Assembly (NCBI GenBank): GCA_036495525.1
Contig: DASXMR010000122.1
Location: forward strand, 1 to 33,810
DNA: 33,810 nucleotides
Direction of reading: 5' to 3'
Source: DASXMR01 sp036495525
Lineage (GTDB): Bacteria > Actinomycetota > Actinomycetes > Streptosporangiales > Streptosporangiaceae
Program-made: the position numbers and the translations under genes
Notes under the pieces: model-generated
What the model was told of the DNA's origin: nothing
What the model saw: only the letters and a program-made list of their open reading frames with translations
The model's database searches: none
Shown: positions 15,005 to 22,897 of the stretch, piece after piece
How positions within the stretch are numbered: position 1 is the stretch's first letter
Layout: every line of letters starts with the position of its first letter

Positions 15005-16837
15005 TCAGTCCCTGACCCTGGCCGGAGCGCCCGGCTCAGCGGTCAGGACCGGACGCGCGTCCTCCGCGCCGGGGTGGATGTAGCGGCCGCCGCGCAGCAG
15101 CGACGCCAGCGCCGCGACCGCCGCCAGCGCCGCGGCCACGATGAAAACCACGACCAGGCCGTGATGCACCGGCCCGGAGATCAGCTGCGGGAAGAACGCC
15201 CGGCCAGTGAGCACGCGACTGGCCCCGGCCGGCAATGTCGACAGCACGCCGGCCGCTTGCAGCAGGTGCTGCACCGGGTTGACCCCGAGTACCGCGGCGA
15301 ACAGCGACGAGACCGGCGGCAGGCTGCCGATGTGCTGCGCGACGCCGTGCGGCACCCCGTGCTGCTGCAGCCCGCTGGTCAGCGTCTGCGGCAGGGTTGC
15401 TGCCAGCCCGGCGACCATCAGCGAGAAGAACACGCCGATCGACAGTGCGGTGCCCGAGTTCTGGAACGTCGACCGCATGCCGGAGGCAGCGCCCCGGTGC
15501 CTGGCGGGGACGCTGCTCATGATCGACGAGGAGTTGGGTGCCGCGAACATGCCGCTGCCGATCCCGTTCACGGCGATCAGCAGCGCGAACGCCCAGTAGG
15601 GGAAGTTGGCGGGCAGCAGGATCAGGCCGATGAAGGTGGCGCCGAAAACGATCATCCCGGCGGTGGCGAAGCCCCGAGCGCCGAACCGGTCCGACAGGGT
15701 TCCCGACAGCGGCCCGGCCACCAGGAAGCCCGCGGTCAGCGGCAGCAGGTAGATGCCCGCCCACAGCGGCGTGTCGGCGAAGCTGTAGCCGTGCAGCGGC
15801 AGCCAGATCCCCTGCAGCCAGATGATCAGCATGAACTGAAACCCGCCGCGGGCGATGGCGACGACCAGTCCGGCGATGCTGCCCGCCGTGAAGGCCCGGA
15901 TCCGGAACAGGCTGAGCTGGAACATCGGCGCGGCTACCCGGGTCTCGATCACCGCGAACGCGGCGAGCAGCGCGATCCCGCCGGCCAGCAGGCCGTAGAC
16001 CGACGGGTTGAGCCAGCCCATGGTGTGCCCGCGGTAGGGCTGGATGCCGTCAGTGATGGCGATGAGCACGGCCCCGAGCCCGACCGCGAAAGTGACGTTG
16101 CCCCACCAGTCGATCCGGTCCCGGTGCCGCTCGCCGGTCTCGCGCAACCGCAGGTAGGCCCACAGGGTCCCGAACACGCCGACCGGCACGTTGATCCAGA
16201 ACACCGCGCGCCAGTCCCAGGCGGCGAGCAGCCCGCCGGCCACCAGGCCGATGAACTGGCCCGCCAGGCCGGCAATCTGGTTGACGCCCAGCGCGAAGCC
16301 GCGCCGGTCAGCCGGGAAGGCGTCGGTGAGGATCGCGGCCGAGTTGGCCATCAGCATGGAGCCGCCGACGGCCTGCAGTATCCGCCAGCCGATTAGCCAG
16401 AGCGCGCCGTGCCCGCCCATGAAGGGGTCGAACGACAGCAGCACCGAGGCGATGGTGAACACCACGAAGCCGGCATTGTAGATCCGCACCCGGCCGAACA
16501 TGTCCCCGAGCCGGCCGAGGGTGACCACGAGCACGGCCTGCACCAGCCGGTAGCCCATGATCATCCACAGCAGGTAGAAGATGTTGCCCGGTGCCAGCGG
16601 GTCGAGGTGGATGCCCCGGAAGATGGCGGGCATCGCGATGATGACGATGGACCCGTCGACGGTCGCCATGAACATCGCTGCCGTGGTATTCGCCAGCGCT
16701 ACCCACTGGTAGCCCGAACTCGCCGCCCGGCTGGCGGCGCCGGTCACCGGCCGGCCTGAGGCGGCCTCCGCCGGGCGTCCGGCGTCCGTACGGTCGCCCG
16801 GCCCGTTGCTTGCGCGATCCTGCCCGCCCGCCGCCAT
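15005..16837 (-). CDS. MFS multidrug-type exporter (DHA2, 14 TM)
   Basis: 610-aa major facilitator of the drug:H+ antiporter-2 type. A disordered N-tail (1-42) precedes about 14 hydrophobic helices. Motif A is seen as GRLGDMFGRVRIY (108-120); a motif D1-like opening, MFMATVDGSIVIIAMPAI, is in helix 1. A long extracytosolic loop (about residues 485-560) precedes the last helix, a DHA2 feature. Its ATG overlaps the stop of the marR gene by one base (TGATG), so repressor and pump are translated together. The pairing predicts export of a toxic or self-made compound, with the ligand sensed by MarR. The specific substrate is unknown. Confidence 0.92.
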   Translation of the reverse strand: MAAGGQDRASNGPGDRTDAGRPAEAASGRPVTGAASRAASSGYQWVALANTTAAMFMATVDGSIVIIAMPAIFRGIHLDPLAPGNIFYLLWMIMGYRLVQAVLVVTLGRLGDMFGRVRIYNAGFVVFTIASVLLSFDPFMGGHGALWLIGWRILQAVGGSMLMANSAAILTDAFPADRRGFALGVNQIAGLAGQFIGLVAGGLLAAWDWRAVFWINVPVGVFGTLWAYLRLRETGERHRDRIDWWGNVTFAVGLGAVLIAITDGIQPYRGHTMGWLNPSVYGLLAGGIALLAAFAVIETRVAAPMFQLSLFRIRAFTAGSIAGLVVAIARGGFQFMLIIWLQGIWLPLHGYSFADTPLWAGIYLLPLTAGFLVAGPLSGTLSDRFGARGFATAGMIVFGATFIGLILLPANFPYWAFALLIAVNGIGSGMFAAPNSSSIMSSVPARHRGAASGMRSTFQNSGTALSIGVFFSLMVAGLAATLPQTLTSGLQQHGVPHGVAQHIGSLPPVSSLFAAVLGVNPVQHLLQAAGVLSTLPAGASRVLTGRAFFPQLISGPVHHGLVVVFIVAAALAAVAALASLLRGGRYIHPGAEDARPVLTAEPGAPARVRD

Positions 16838-17274
16838 CAGATGCTCTGCGCCAGCCGCTCGAGCAGCGGCGCGGCCGTCATCAGCTGCCGTACCTCCAAG
16901 CGGGTGAAGTTCGCGGCCAGCGCCTTGGCCAGGTGCTCTGTCCGCAGGTTCCGCCGGTCCTGCAGCACCTTGCGCCCGGCTTCGGTGAGCGACAGCACCG
17001 CACGCCTGCCGTCACGCGGGTCGGACCGGCGCGCCACCAGGCCGCGGGCCTCAAGCGCGCCGAGCGTGGCGCCCATGGACTGGGGGCTGATCTGCTCGAT
17101 CCTGGCCAGCTCGGCGGACGTCGCCGGGCCCACCCGGTCCAGCCGGACCAGCGCGGACCGCTCCGGCAGCGACAGCTCACCCTCGACATGCACCTGGCGC
17201 AGCCGCCAGCGCAGCAGCCCGATGCTCACGTGCAGTGCCGCTGCGACGCTCCCGGCATCCGGATCCTCAGCCAT
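16837..17274 (-). CDS. MarR family transcriptional regulator
   Basis: 145-aa winged-helix repressor. The recognition region is TSAELARIEQISPQSMGATL (about 53-72) and the wing is ARRSDPRDGRRAVLSLTEAG (81-100), where the DPRD-RR signature of MarR proteins is exact. The N- and C-terminal helices form the dimer. The ATG at 17274 has no Shine-Dalgarno sequence and lies 3 nt from a 30-bp near-perfect palindrome, so the transcript may be nearly leaderless and self-repressed. It is first in a two-gene unit with the MFS pump. Ligand binding would release the pump promoter; ligand unknown. Confidence 0.93.
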   Translation of the reverse strand: MAEDPDAGSVAAALHVSIGLLRWRLRQVHVEGELSLPERSALVRLDRVGPATSAELARIEQISPQSMGATLGALEARGLVARRSDPRDGRRAVLSLTEAGRKVLQDRRNLRTEHLAKALAANFTRLEVRQLMTAAPLLERLAQSI

Positions 17275-17277
17275 AAG

Positions 17278-17307
17278 CTAAGGCTAACCTGATCAGTTTG
17301 GCCTTAG
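17278..17307. promoter_or_regulatory. Probable MarR operator: 30-bp palindrome
   Basis: Outer arms CTAAGGC (17278-17284) and GCCTTAG (17301-17307) share their centre with CTGATCAG (17289-17296). In all, 13 of 15 base pairs are symmetric. It lies directly upstream of the marR start on the minus strand. Length, symmetry and position are as expected for an autoregulatory MarR site. Confidence 0.7.
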
Positions 17308-17322
17308 TGGACTGGGCCTCGC

Positions 17323-17338
17323 CTGACCGCGCGGTCAG
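17323..17338. promoter_or_regulatory. Second palindrome in the marR/pip divergent region
   Basis: CTGACCGC-GCGGTCAG is a perfect 16-bp palindrome, 16 nt away from the MarR-type site and unlike it in sequence. It could be a TetR-like operator or the stem of a leader hairpin for the plus-strand peptidase. Confidence 0.4.
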
Positions 17339-17431
17339 CGTCGCCGTCTGGCGATGGCATCCTGATTCAGCAGGCGCTGGCGGCGAGCGCTGACCGGCGC
17401 CAGCTGACGGCCAGTTACCCAGGGGGACCCG

Positions 17432-18391
17432 GTGGAAGGGCAGCAGCTGTACCCGGAGATCGAGCCGTACCGGACCGGGATGCTCCAGGTCGAGCCAGGC
17501 CAGAGCATCTGGTGGGAGGAATGCGGCAACCCGGCCGGCCGGCCGCTGCTCGTCGTGCACGGCGGTCCCGGCGGCGGCTGCGTGCCGGCCATGCGCCGCT
17601 GGTACGACCCGGCCGCTTACCGGATCATCCTGTTCGACCAGCGCGGCTGCGGTCGCAGCGTGCCGCATGCCAGCGATCCGGCCGTGTCGCTGGCGGCGAA
17701 CACCACCTGGCACCTGGTCGCGGACATGGAACAGCTGCGGACCGAGCTGGGTGTCGATCAGTGGGTGCTGTCCGGCGGCTCCTGGGGGTCGGCGCTGGCG
17801 CTCGCGTACGCGCAGCGGCACCCGGACCGGGTGGCGGCGATGGTGCTGCGCGCCATTTTCACCCTGCGGGAGAGCGAGATCCGGTGGACCTATCACGACG
17901 GGGCCTCGCAGCTGCTGCCGGAGCGGTGGGCTGAGTTCCGCGGCGCGATCCCGGCCGCCGAGCGGGGCGACCTGGTCGCCGCCTACCGGCGACGGTTCGA
18001 GTCACCGGACCGCCAGACGCGGGTCAGCGCGGCGCAAGCATGGACCAGGTGGGAGACCGCCGGGATGCTAGCCGAGCCGGAGCCTGACGTCGAGGCGCTG
18101 TTCGCGGGGCCGGACTTCGCCGTGGCCTTCGCCAGGATCGAGAGTCACTACGTCGCCCACCGCGGCTTCCTGGCCGAGGGCCAGCTGCTGCGCGAGGCCG
18201 GCCGGCTTCGCGGCATCCCGGCGATGATCCTGCAGGGCCGGTACGACCTGTGCACGCCCCCGGTGACCGCGTGGGATCTGCACCGCGCCTGGCCGGAGGC
18301 CGGCTTCCAGATCATCGATGACGACGGGCACCGGCTCACCGGGTCCGCCGCGCAGATGATCGCAGCCACGGACCGGTTCGCGCGACTGTAG
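17432..18391 (+). CDS. pip: Prolyl iminopeptidase (S33)
   Basis: 319-aa alpha/beta hydrolase that removes N-terminal proline from peptides in the cytosol. The oxyanion loop HGGPGGG (43-49) and the following FDQRGCGRS (68-76) are diagnostic of the S33 proline iminopeptidases. The nucleophile elbow is GGSWGS with Ser117, the acid is Asp272 in GRYDLCTP and the base is His300. Length matches the monomeric type. GTG start at 17432 behind AGGGGGACC (17421-17429). Divergent from marR-MFS across a 157-bp gap with two palindromes. pepC, the M20 enzyme and this gene are all peptide-recycling functions, but they are scattered rather than in one operon. Confidence 0.95.
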   Translation: MEGQQLYPEIEPYRTGMLQVEPGQSIWWEECGNPAGRPLLVVHGGPGGGCVPAMRRWYDPAAYRIILFDQRGCGRSVPHASDPAVSLAANTTWHLVADMEQLRTELGVDQWVLSGGSWGSALALAYAQRHPDRVAAMVLRAIFTLRESEIRWTYHDGASQLLPERWAEFRGAIPAAERGDLVAAYRRRFESPDRQTRVSAAQAWTRWETAGMLAEPEPDVEALFAGPDFAVAFARIESHYVAHRGFLAEGQLLREAGRLRGIPAMILQGRYDLCTPPVTAWDLHRAWPEAGFQIIDDDGHRLTGSAAQMIAATDRFARL

Positions 18392-18429
18392 CCGACGGCG
18401 GCGGCCAGCCGCGTTCTGCCAGGGTGTGC

Positions 18430-18874
18430 CTAACCTGACCGCGGGCTCTTGGGCTGGAAGTCGATGCGCATCACGACGCGCCGCGGAGTGGGGTGGGTGA
18501 TCTCGGTGAACCCGGCGTCGGCGAAGATGCCGCGGCTGCCGACGTAGAGCTCGCCCCAGGTCAGGGCACGGCCCGGCTCGGTGACCATCGGATAAGCCTC
18601 AACGGCCCGGGCACCGCGCCGCCGGGTGAAGCCGGGCGTCGCGGCTGCGAGCGCCGCGCTGACGCCGCGGCGCCGGACGCCGACCCGGGTGACGAAGCAG
18701 GTGACCGGCCCGCTCGCCGGCGCTCAGCGCCCGCCACTGGGCTGCCGGGGTCCTGAACCACTGGCACTGGCATCTGGCCGCCTCCCCGCGGGCGCCCAGG
18801 ATGTCCTGCAGATGCTGCCAGGCCGCCTCGTTGGCCGGCCTGACGGTGATCGCGTCGCGGCGGGTCGGCTGCAT
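18430..18874 (-). pseudogene. GNAT acetyltransferase with an internal, out-of-frame deletion
   Basis: From ATG 18874 the N-terminal part reads ITVRPANEAAWQHLQDILGA, then ARCQCQWFRTP and LSAGERAG near 18710. The rest of the GNAT core continues at once in another frame. It shows VTCFVTRVGVRRRGVSAALA (beta-4/alpha-3 with the acetyl-CoA loop RRRGVS) and VEAYP, then ELYVGSRGIFADAGFTEI, and ends with VVMRIDFQPKS at TAG 18430-18432. The middle (normally an ERA...L-AYLDGEPVGW-type segment of about 50-60 residues) is missing, and the 445-nt span is not a multiple of three. The deletion junction is close to 18700-18712. Not explainable by a single-base error. Substrate of the ancestral enzyme unknown. 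Confidence 0.72.
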
Positions 18875-19180
18875 CCTTGACCTCCCGATCTGCGGAGTCG
18901 CACGGGGCGCGTCGCCGGGCCGCGCGGCACGATTACGGACCAGGGTGCATCAACCTACTGACACTGAGCGCGGGTCGCGCAGGCAGCGCCGCGAGCGGCC
19001 GGCCGCCAGAGGGTACCTCTCGGCCCGGCCAGCGTTCATGAAGTTGTCACTGGAGCTCGCGACCGCAGCCCGGCAGACTGGGGCATGAGCATCGGCTGGC
19101 TGACAGGGACGGGCCGGGGGATCAGCTGAGCGCCTGCCGCGGCCCGTGTGCCGATGCGCCGCAACTCACGGGGGGCCGCC
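18875..19180. other. Gene-free stretch before the carotenoid oxygenase
   Basis: The 306 nt between the GNAT remnant and the next start show no supportable gene. A TTGTCA hexamer (19042-19047) could be a -35, but no matching -10 is visible. Confidence 0.35.
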
Positions 19181-20548
19181 ATGCCTGACACCAGCCGTTT
19201 CCTGCAGGGCTCGTTCGCGCCGGTCAAGGAGGAAGTCTCGGCTGCCGACCTGCCCGTGACCGGTCAGGTGCCCGCCGAGCTTAACGGCCGCTACCTGCGT
19301 AACGGGCCGAACCCGCTCGGCCTGGACGACCCGGGCTATCACTGGTTCCTCGGCGCCGGCATGGTGCACGGGGTGCGGCTGCGGGACGGCAAGGCGGAGT
19401 GGTACCGCAACCGCTGGGTGCGCTCGAAGGCGGTCTCGGCGGCACGCGGCGAGCAGTGGGCTGCGGGCCCGGTGCACGAGAACATGGATTTCGCCGCGAA
19501 CACGCACATCATCTTCCACGGCGGCCGGACGCTGGCCACGGTCGAGGCCGGGCCGCTGCCGTACGAGCTGACCTATGAGCTGGACACGGTCGGCCCCTGC
19601 GACTTCGGCGGCACCCTGCCCGGCGGCTTCGCCGCGCACACCAAGCTCGACCACGCGACCGGCGAGCTGCACGCCATCGCCTACTTCTGGGCCTGGGATC
19701 ACGTGCAGCACGTGGTGGTCGGCGAGGCCGGCACCGTCGTCCGCACGACCGACATCGCCGCGCCTGGCGGGCCGATGATGCATGACTTCGCGCTCACCGG
19801 CCGCTATGTGGTGCTGCTTGACCTGCCGGTCACCTTCAGCCTGAACGCCGTCACCGAGGGGCGGGAGCTGCCGTACGTGTGGAATCCGGAGCATCAGGCC
19901 AGGGTTGGCCTGCTGCCCAGGGACGGCAGCGGGCCTGTGCGCTGGATCGAGATCGAGCCGTGCTGGGTGTTCCACTGCCTGAACGCCTACGACGACGGCG
20001 ACCGCGTGGTGGTCGACCTGTGCCAGTACAGCGAGTCCTTCGACGTGTCGACGCTGTGGGTGGCGCACGGCCCGGTCACCCTGGACCGGTGGACGATCGA
20101 CCCGCAGGCCGGCACGGTCAGCCAGCAGCGGCTTGATGACCGGGGCCAGGAGTTCCCGAGGGTCGACGACCGGATCGTGTCGCGGCAGCACCGCTACGGC
20201 TACAGCGCCGTCATCGGCGAGGTGAACGAGGCCATCACGGCGTCCGGCGACTTCGCCGACGACGCGTTCGCGAACGCGATCATCCGGCACGATGTCAGCA
20301 ACGGCAGCAAGCTCACGCACGAGTTCGGCCGGGACGCGACAGTGGGGGAGGCGGCGTTCGCGCCCGCGTCGCCCGGCGCGGCCGAGGACGACGGCTACGT
20401 CATGGCGTTCGTGCACAACCCCGACCGGGGCGCTTCGGACCTGGTGATACTCGCGGCCCAGGATTTCGCCGGCGAGGCCGTCGCCCGCGTCCACCTGCCC
20501 GGCCGGGTTCCCCTCGGCTTCCACGGCAACTGGATCCCCGACCGCTGA
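19181..20548 (+). CDS. Carotenoid cleavage oxygenase family protein
   Basis: 455-aa member of the RPE65/carotenoid oxygenase family, seven-bladed propeller enzymes that use a four-histidine ferrous iron to split carotenoid or stilbene-like double bonds with O2. The four iron ligands are visible: FAAHTKLD (His153), MMHDFALT (His201), VFHCLNAYDD (His265) and the terminal GFHGNWIPD (His448). The N-terminal RYLRNGPNP and HWFLGAGMVHGV are also diagnostic. The start chosen is ATG 19181, just after a G-rich ribosome-binding site (19170-19175). A GTG at 19148 would add 11 residues. No carotenoid biosynthesis gene is nearby, so the substrate (apocarotenoid, lignostilbene or other) is open. Stand-alone gene. 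Confidence 0.94.
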   Translation: MPDTSRFLQGSFAPVKEEVSAADLPVTGQVPAELNGRYLRNGPNPLGLDDPGYHWFLGAGMVHGVRLRDGKAEWYRNRWVRSKAVSAARGEQWAAGPVHENMDFAANTHIIFHGGRTLATVEAGPLPYELTYELDTVGPCDFGGTLPGGFAAHTKLDHATGELHAIAYFWAWDHVQHVVVGEAGTVVRTTDIAAPGGPMMHDFALTGRYVVLLDLPVTFSLNAVTEGRELPYVWNPEHQARVGLLPRDGSGPVRWIEIEPCWVFHCLNAYDDGDRVVVDLCQYSESFDVSTLWVAHGPVTLDRWTIDPQAGTVSQQRLDDRGQEFPRVDDRIVSRQHRYGYSAVIGEVNEAITASGDFADDAFANAIIRHDVSNGSKLTHEFGRDATVGEAAFAPASPGAAEDDGYVMAFVHNPDRGASDLVILAAQDFAGEAVARVHLPGRVPLGFHGNWIPDR

Positions 20549-20571
20549 GCGATTGCCGCTGCGGCGCCAGC

Positions 20572-20622
20572 CGCCGCGACAGCGCCGCGCCGGCGGGCGC
20601 CGCGACAGCGCCGCGCCGGCGG
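20572..20622. repeat. Two-copy 26-bp tandem repeat
   Basis: Positions 20572-20596 and 20598-20622 are identical over 25 nt, separated by a single G, giving a period of 26. The unit begins CGCCGCGACAGC and ends GCCGGCGG. It lies in the gap between the convergent carotenoid oxygenase and arginase-like genes, and its GCCG-rich unit can fold on itself, so it may also act as a terminator. Confidence 0.75.
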
Positions 20623-20702
20623 TTCGCGCAGCCGGTGGCGAACCGTGGCCGCTCGCCGGGCGCGAGCCGGAGGCGATCGGAGCCGCCAGCTGAGGTATCC
20701 GG

Positions 20703-21617
20703 TCAGCTCTCGCCGAGGACAGCGACGAGCATCCGGACGAAGCGGGGGACGGCGTCAGGCTCTCCGGCGCTGCGGGTGGGGTTGAGCTCGCCGATCGACA
20801 GCGCCCGCAGCCGTGGATCGCTCGCCGCCGCCAGCAGCGCCTCGGCCAGCTGATCCAGGGTGGGGCCGGCGTTGCGACCGTCGGTGCTCTCCGCGAACGG
20901 CGCATCGGTGAAGTCGAGGACATCGACGTCGACGTGCACGGCGAGCGGACCGGCGGGCAGGACGCCAAGCGCAGCGATGGCGCTGGCTCGCGGGTCGGCT
21001 GCCAGCACCGTGCTGGACGTCACCCGCAGTGCGAGGCGATCGGCCTGCTCGCGTTCCCACGGGGTAGCCCAGCTCGCGTCGACGCCCAGCCATGCCACCT
21101 GTGCGGGCTGCAGCAGCGGCCGGTGCCCGAATGCCCCTGTGAGGGCCTCGACGGTGCCAGGCAGGGCGAGAGCATGAGCCAGGCCCATCCAGTCCAGCGC
21201 TCCGTCGGTGGTGCTTTCCGGCGTGTTGAGATCGAAGTGGCGGTCCACGTACAGCAGGCCTGGCATCCCGGCACCCAGGCGCTGCAGCCCGGCCATGACG
21301 CCCAGGGCGATAGTGCAGTTGCCGCCCAGGACCAGGACCGTGTCACCCTCGGCAAAGGGCTGGCCCAGCCGGTCAGCGAGTTCCTGCAGGCAGGCCGTGA
21401 CCTGGCCAGCGTTCTGCGCGAACGGTCGTTGCCGGTCAGGTCGCCAGACCTGCTCCGGCAGGTCCCCATGATCGCGAACCACGAGCCCGGCCGCGTGCAG
21501 CGCCGGGATAAGACCGGCCCGGCGCAGCACTGCCGGTGCCTGATCCTGCCCGGCCGCGTAACTGCCCGCGCTGCTCGGCACGCCGATGACCGACAGTCGC
21601 CTCATTTTCCTCATCAT
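20703..21617 (-). CDS. Arginase/ureohydrolase-fold protein with altered metal site
   Basis: 304-aa protein of the arginase-agmatinase-formiminoglutamase family (dinuclear Mn enzymes that hydrolyse guanidino compounds). The family strands are present: LVLGGNCT (95-102) where the canonical motif is GGDHS, YVDRHFDLN (123-131) for D-x-H-x-D, and HVDVDVLDF (228-236) for S/H-x-D-x-D. The His of the first motif is Cys101, so one metal ligand differs, and the substrate-loop sequence DAPFAEST follows the third motif. Such variants exist in actinobacteria, but their reaction is unclear. ATG pair at 21617/21614 with AGGG upstream. It lies 32 nt after the LLM gene on the same strand, so it is probably the second gene of that unit. 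Confidence 0.85.
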   Translation of the reverse strand: MMRKMRRLSVIGVPSSAGSYAAGQDQAPAVLRRAGLIPALHAAGLVVRDHGDLPEQVWRPDRQRPFAQNAGQVTACLQELADRLGQPFAEGDTVLVLGGNCTIALGVMAGLQRLGAGMPGLLYVDRHFDLNTPESTTDGALDWMGLAHALALPGTVEALTGAFGHRPLLQPAQVAWLGVDASWATPWEREQADRLALRVTSSTVLAADPRASAIAALGVLPAGPLAVHVDVDVLDFTDAPFAESTDGRNAGPTLDQLAEALLAAASDPRLRALSIGELNPTRSAGEPDAVPRFVRMLVAVLGES

Positions 21618-21649
21618 GGACCCTGGTGACGTCGGTGAGCGATGTGGAG

Positions 21650-22558
21650 TTACCGGCGGCCGGCCTCGCGGTACATGTGCAGCGCCGCCGTGAGCCGCTC
21701 GCGCGCCTGGGCGCTGTAGGGCACGAGCTGAAACATGATGTGCCGGACGCCAAGTTCCGCATATCCGTGCATGGCCGCGGCAATTTCCGCCGGGCTGCCG
21801 GTCAGCGGCCTTTCAGAGAACTTTGGCTGCTTTGCCTGCAGGTCGGGAAACCACAGGCCGATGAACGCCGTGACGCCCAGCGTCGCCGGGTCGCGTCCGG
21901 CCTGGCGGCAGGCGGCCTCGATTCTGGCGAGCGGTCCCGCCATCGTCTCCGGCTCGGCCATGTAGCCGGTATTCCACAGGTCGGCGTGCTCCGCGGTGAG
22001 CCTGAGCAGGCGCGGACCCTCGCCGCCCACCAGCAGGGGCGGGCCAAGCGGCCGCGGGCCGCGCGGCAGATCCTCGCAGTCCAGCGCCTGATAGTAACGG
22101 CCGGCGAAATCGACTCGCCCGTCGTGCAGCATTGGCCGGAGAATCTGCAGGGCTTCGGCGAATCGGTCCACCCGATGGTCATAGGGAATCCCGAAAGCCT
22201 TATATTCCGGCTCATTCCAGCCAGCGCCGACGCCGAGAATCAGCCGACCGTCGCTGACCTCGTCGGCGGTCGTCGCCATTTTCGCCAGGACCGCCGGATT
22301 GCGCAGCGAGTTGCACAGCACCAGCGTCCCGATCTCCACCCGGTTCGTCGCCTCGGCCAGCGCGGCCAGGATCGTCCACGCTTCCCACATTCCGTGGGTC
22401 GGCTCGCCTGGATCACGGTAGAAGAGGTGGTCAGCGAGCCAGATGCTGTCGAAGCCATCGGCCTCTGCTTGCCGCGCGACGGCGCGGATGGCGTCATACG
22501 GACGCTTGCGGTTGCCTTCCTGCTCGTTGACCGTGTAGACCAGCAGGCCAATCTTCAT
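21650..22558 (-). CDS. LLM class (F420-type) flavin-dependent oxidoreductase
   Basis: 302-aa luciferase-like TIM-barrel protein. Seen: N-terminal strand MKIGLLVYT, DGFDSIWLADHLFYRD (40-55 region), EIGTLVLCNSLRNPAVLAKM, the phosphate-loop segment DGRLILGVGAGWNEPEYKAF and DRFAEALQILRPML. GVGAGWxExE is the standard signature of F420-dependent LLM enzymes. The start at 22558 is preferred because GAGG (22565-22568) lies 6 nt upstream. An ATG at 22570 adds four residues with no ribosome-binding site. Followed after 91 nt from stop to start region by the arginase-fold gene on the same strand, suggesting a nitrogenous or guanidino substrate as a guess only. It is not closely similar to the LLM protein at 4478. 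Confidence 0.93.
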   Translation of the reverse strand: MKIGLLVYTVNEQEGNRKRPYDAIRAVARQAEADGFDSIWLADHLFYRDPGEPTHGMWEAWTILAALAEATNRVEIGTLVLCNSLRNPAVLAKMATTADEVSDGRLILGVGAGWNEPEYKAFGIPYDHRVDRFAEALQILRPMLHDGRVDFAGRYYQALDCEDLPRGPRPLGPPLLVGGEGPRLLRLTAEHADLWNTGYMAEPETMAGPLARIEAACRQAGRDPATLGVTAFIGLWFPDLQAKQPKFSERPLTGSPAEIAAAMHGYAELGVRHIMFQLVPYSAQARERLTAALHMYREAGRR

Positions 22559-22837
22559 GCCTTGCCTCATCTCAGCTAGACGTCGCCGCCGGCCGGCGGC
22601 AGCTCACCTCGTCCTGCGCGCCATTCGGCTCCCTGCCGAGCAGGGCGGAACGCCGTCCGCGACAGTGACGAAGCCCCGCCTGGCTCTGCCCTCGCGGCGA
22701 CGGTACTGCCCGCCTCCTGACAACAACAGTCAGTGAGTCCCGGTGGGCCGCGCAGCGGAACCGCTGCCCGCTGCCGGGCGTCTCGGGCGGCGGCGACCGG
22801 CCGGCTCCGACCGCGTTCTGAAGGATGTCTCGCCCGC
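22559..22837. other. Gene-free divergent region
   Basis: This stretch between the LLM gene and the exporter promoter contains no supportable ORF. It should hold the minus-strand promoter of the LLM-arginase pair. No clear -35/-10 was identified there. Confidence 0.4.
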
Positions 22838-22883
22838 TTGCGAACAAGGCTTGCATATGCTAAATAATCTTAGCATGTGCAAG
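22838..22883 (+). promoter_or_regulatory. Promoter and operator of the ABC/FtsX exporter
   Basis: A -35-like TTGCGA (22838-22843), 17-nt spacer and -10-like TAAATA (22861-22866) precede the exporter. A long inverted repeat sits on the -10: CTTGCATATGCTAA (22850-22863) and its complement with one mismatch (22870-22883), centre ATAATC. The inner core TGCTAA-N6-TTAGCA (22858-22875) is identical to that in the promoter of the winged-helix gene at 26116-26133, in the same position relative to the -10. Confidence 0.75.
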
Positions 22884-22897
22884 CTAGAGAGATTCTC

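Noticed and set aside
15074..16396. Long plus-strand open frame opposite the MFS gene
   Set aside because: Arg/Gln/Pro-rich with no hydrophobic core or motif. A high-GC antisense shadow of the transporter.
19148..19180. Earlier GTG start for the carotenoid oxygenase
   Set aside because: The G-rich ribosome-binding site lies inside this extension and fits the ATG at 19181 better.
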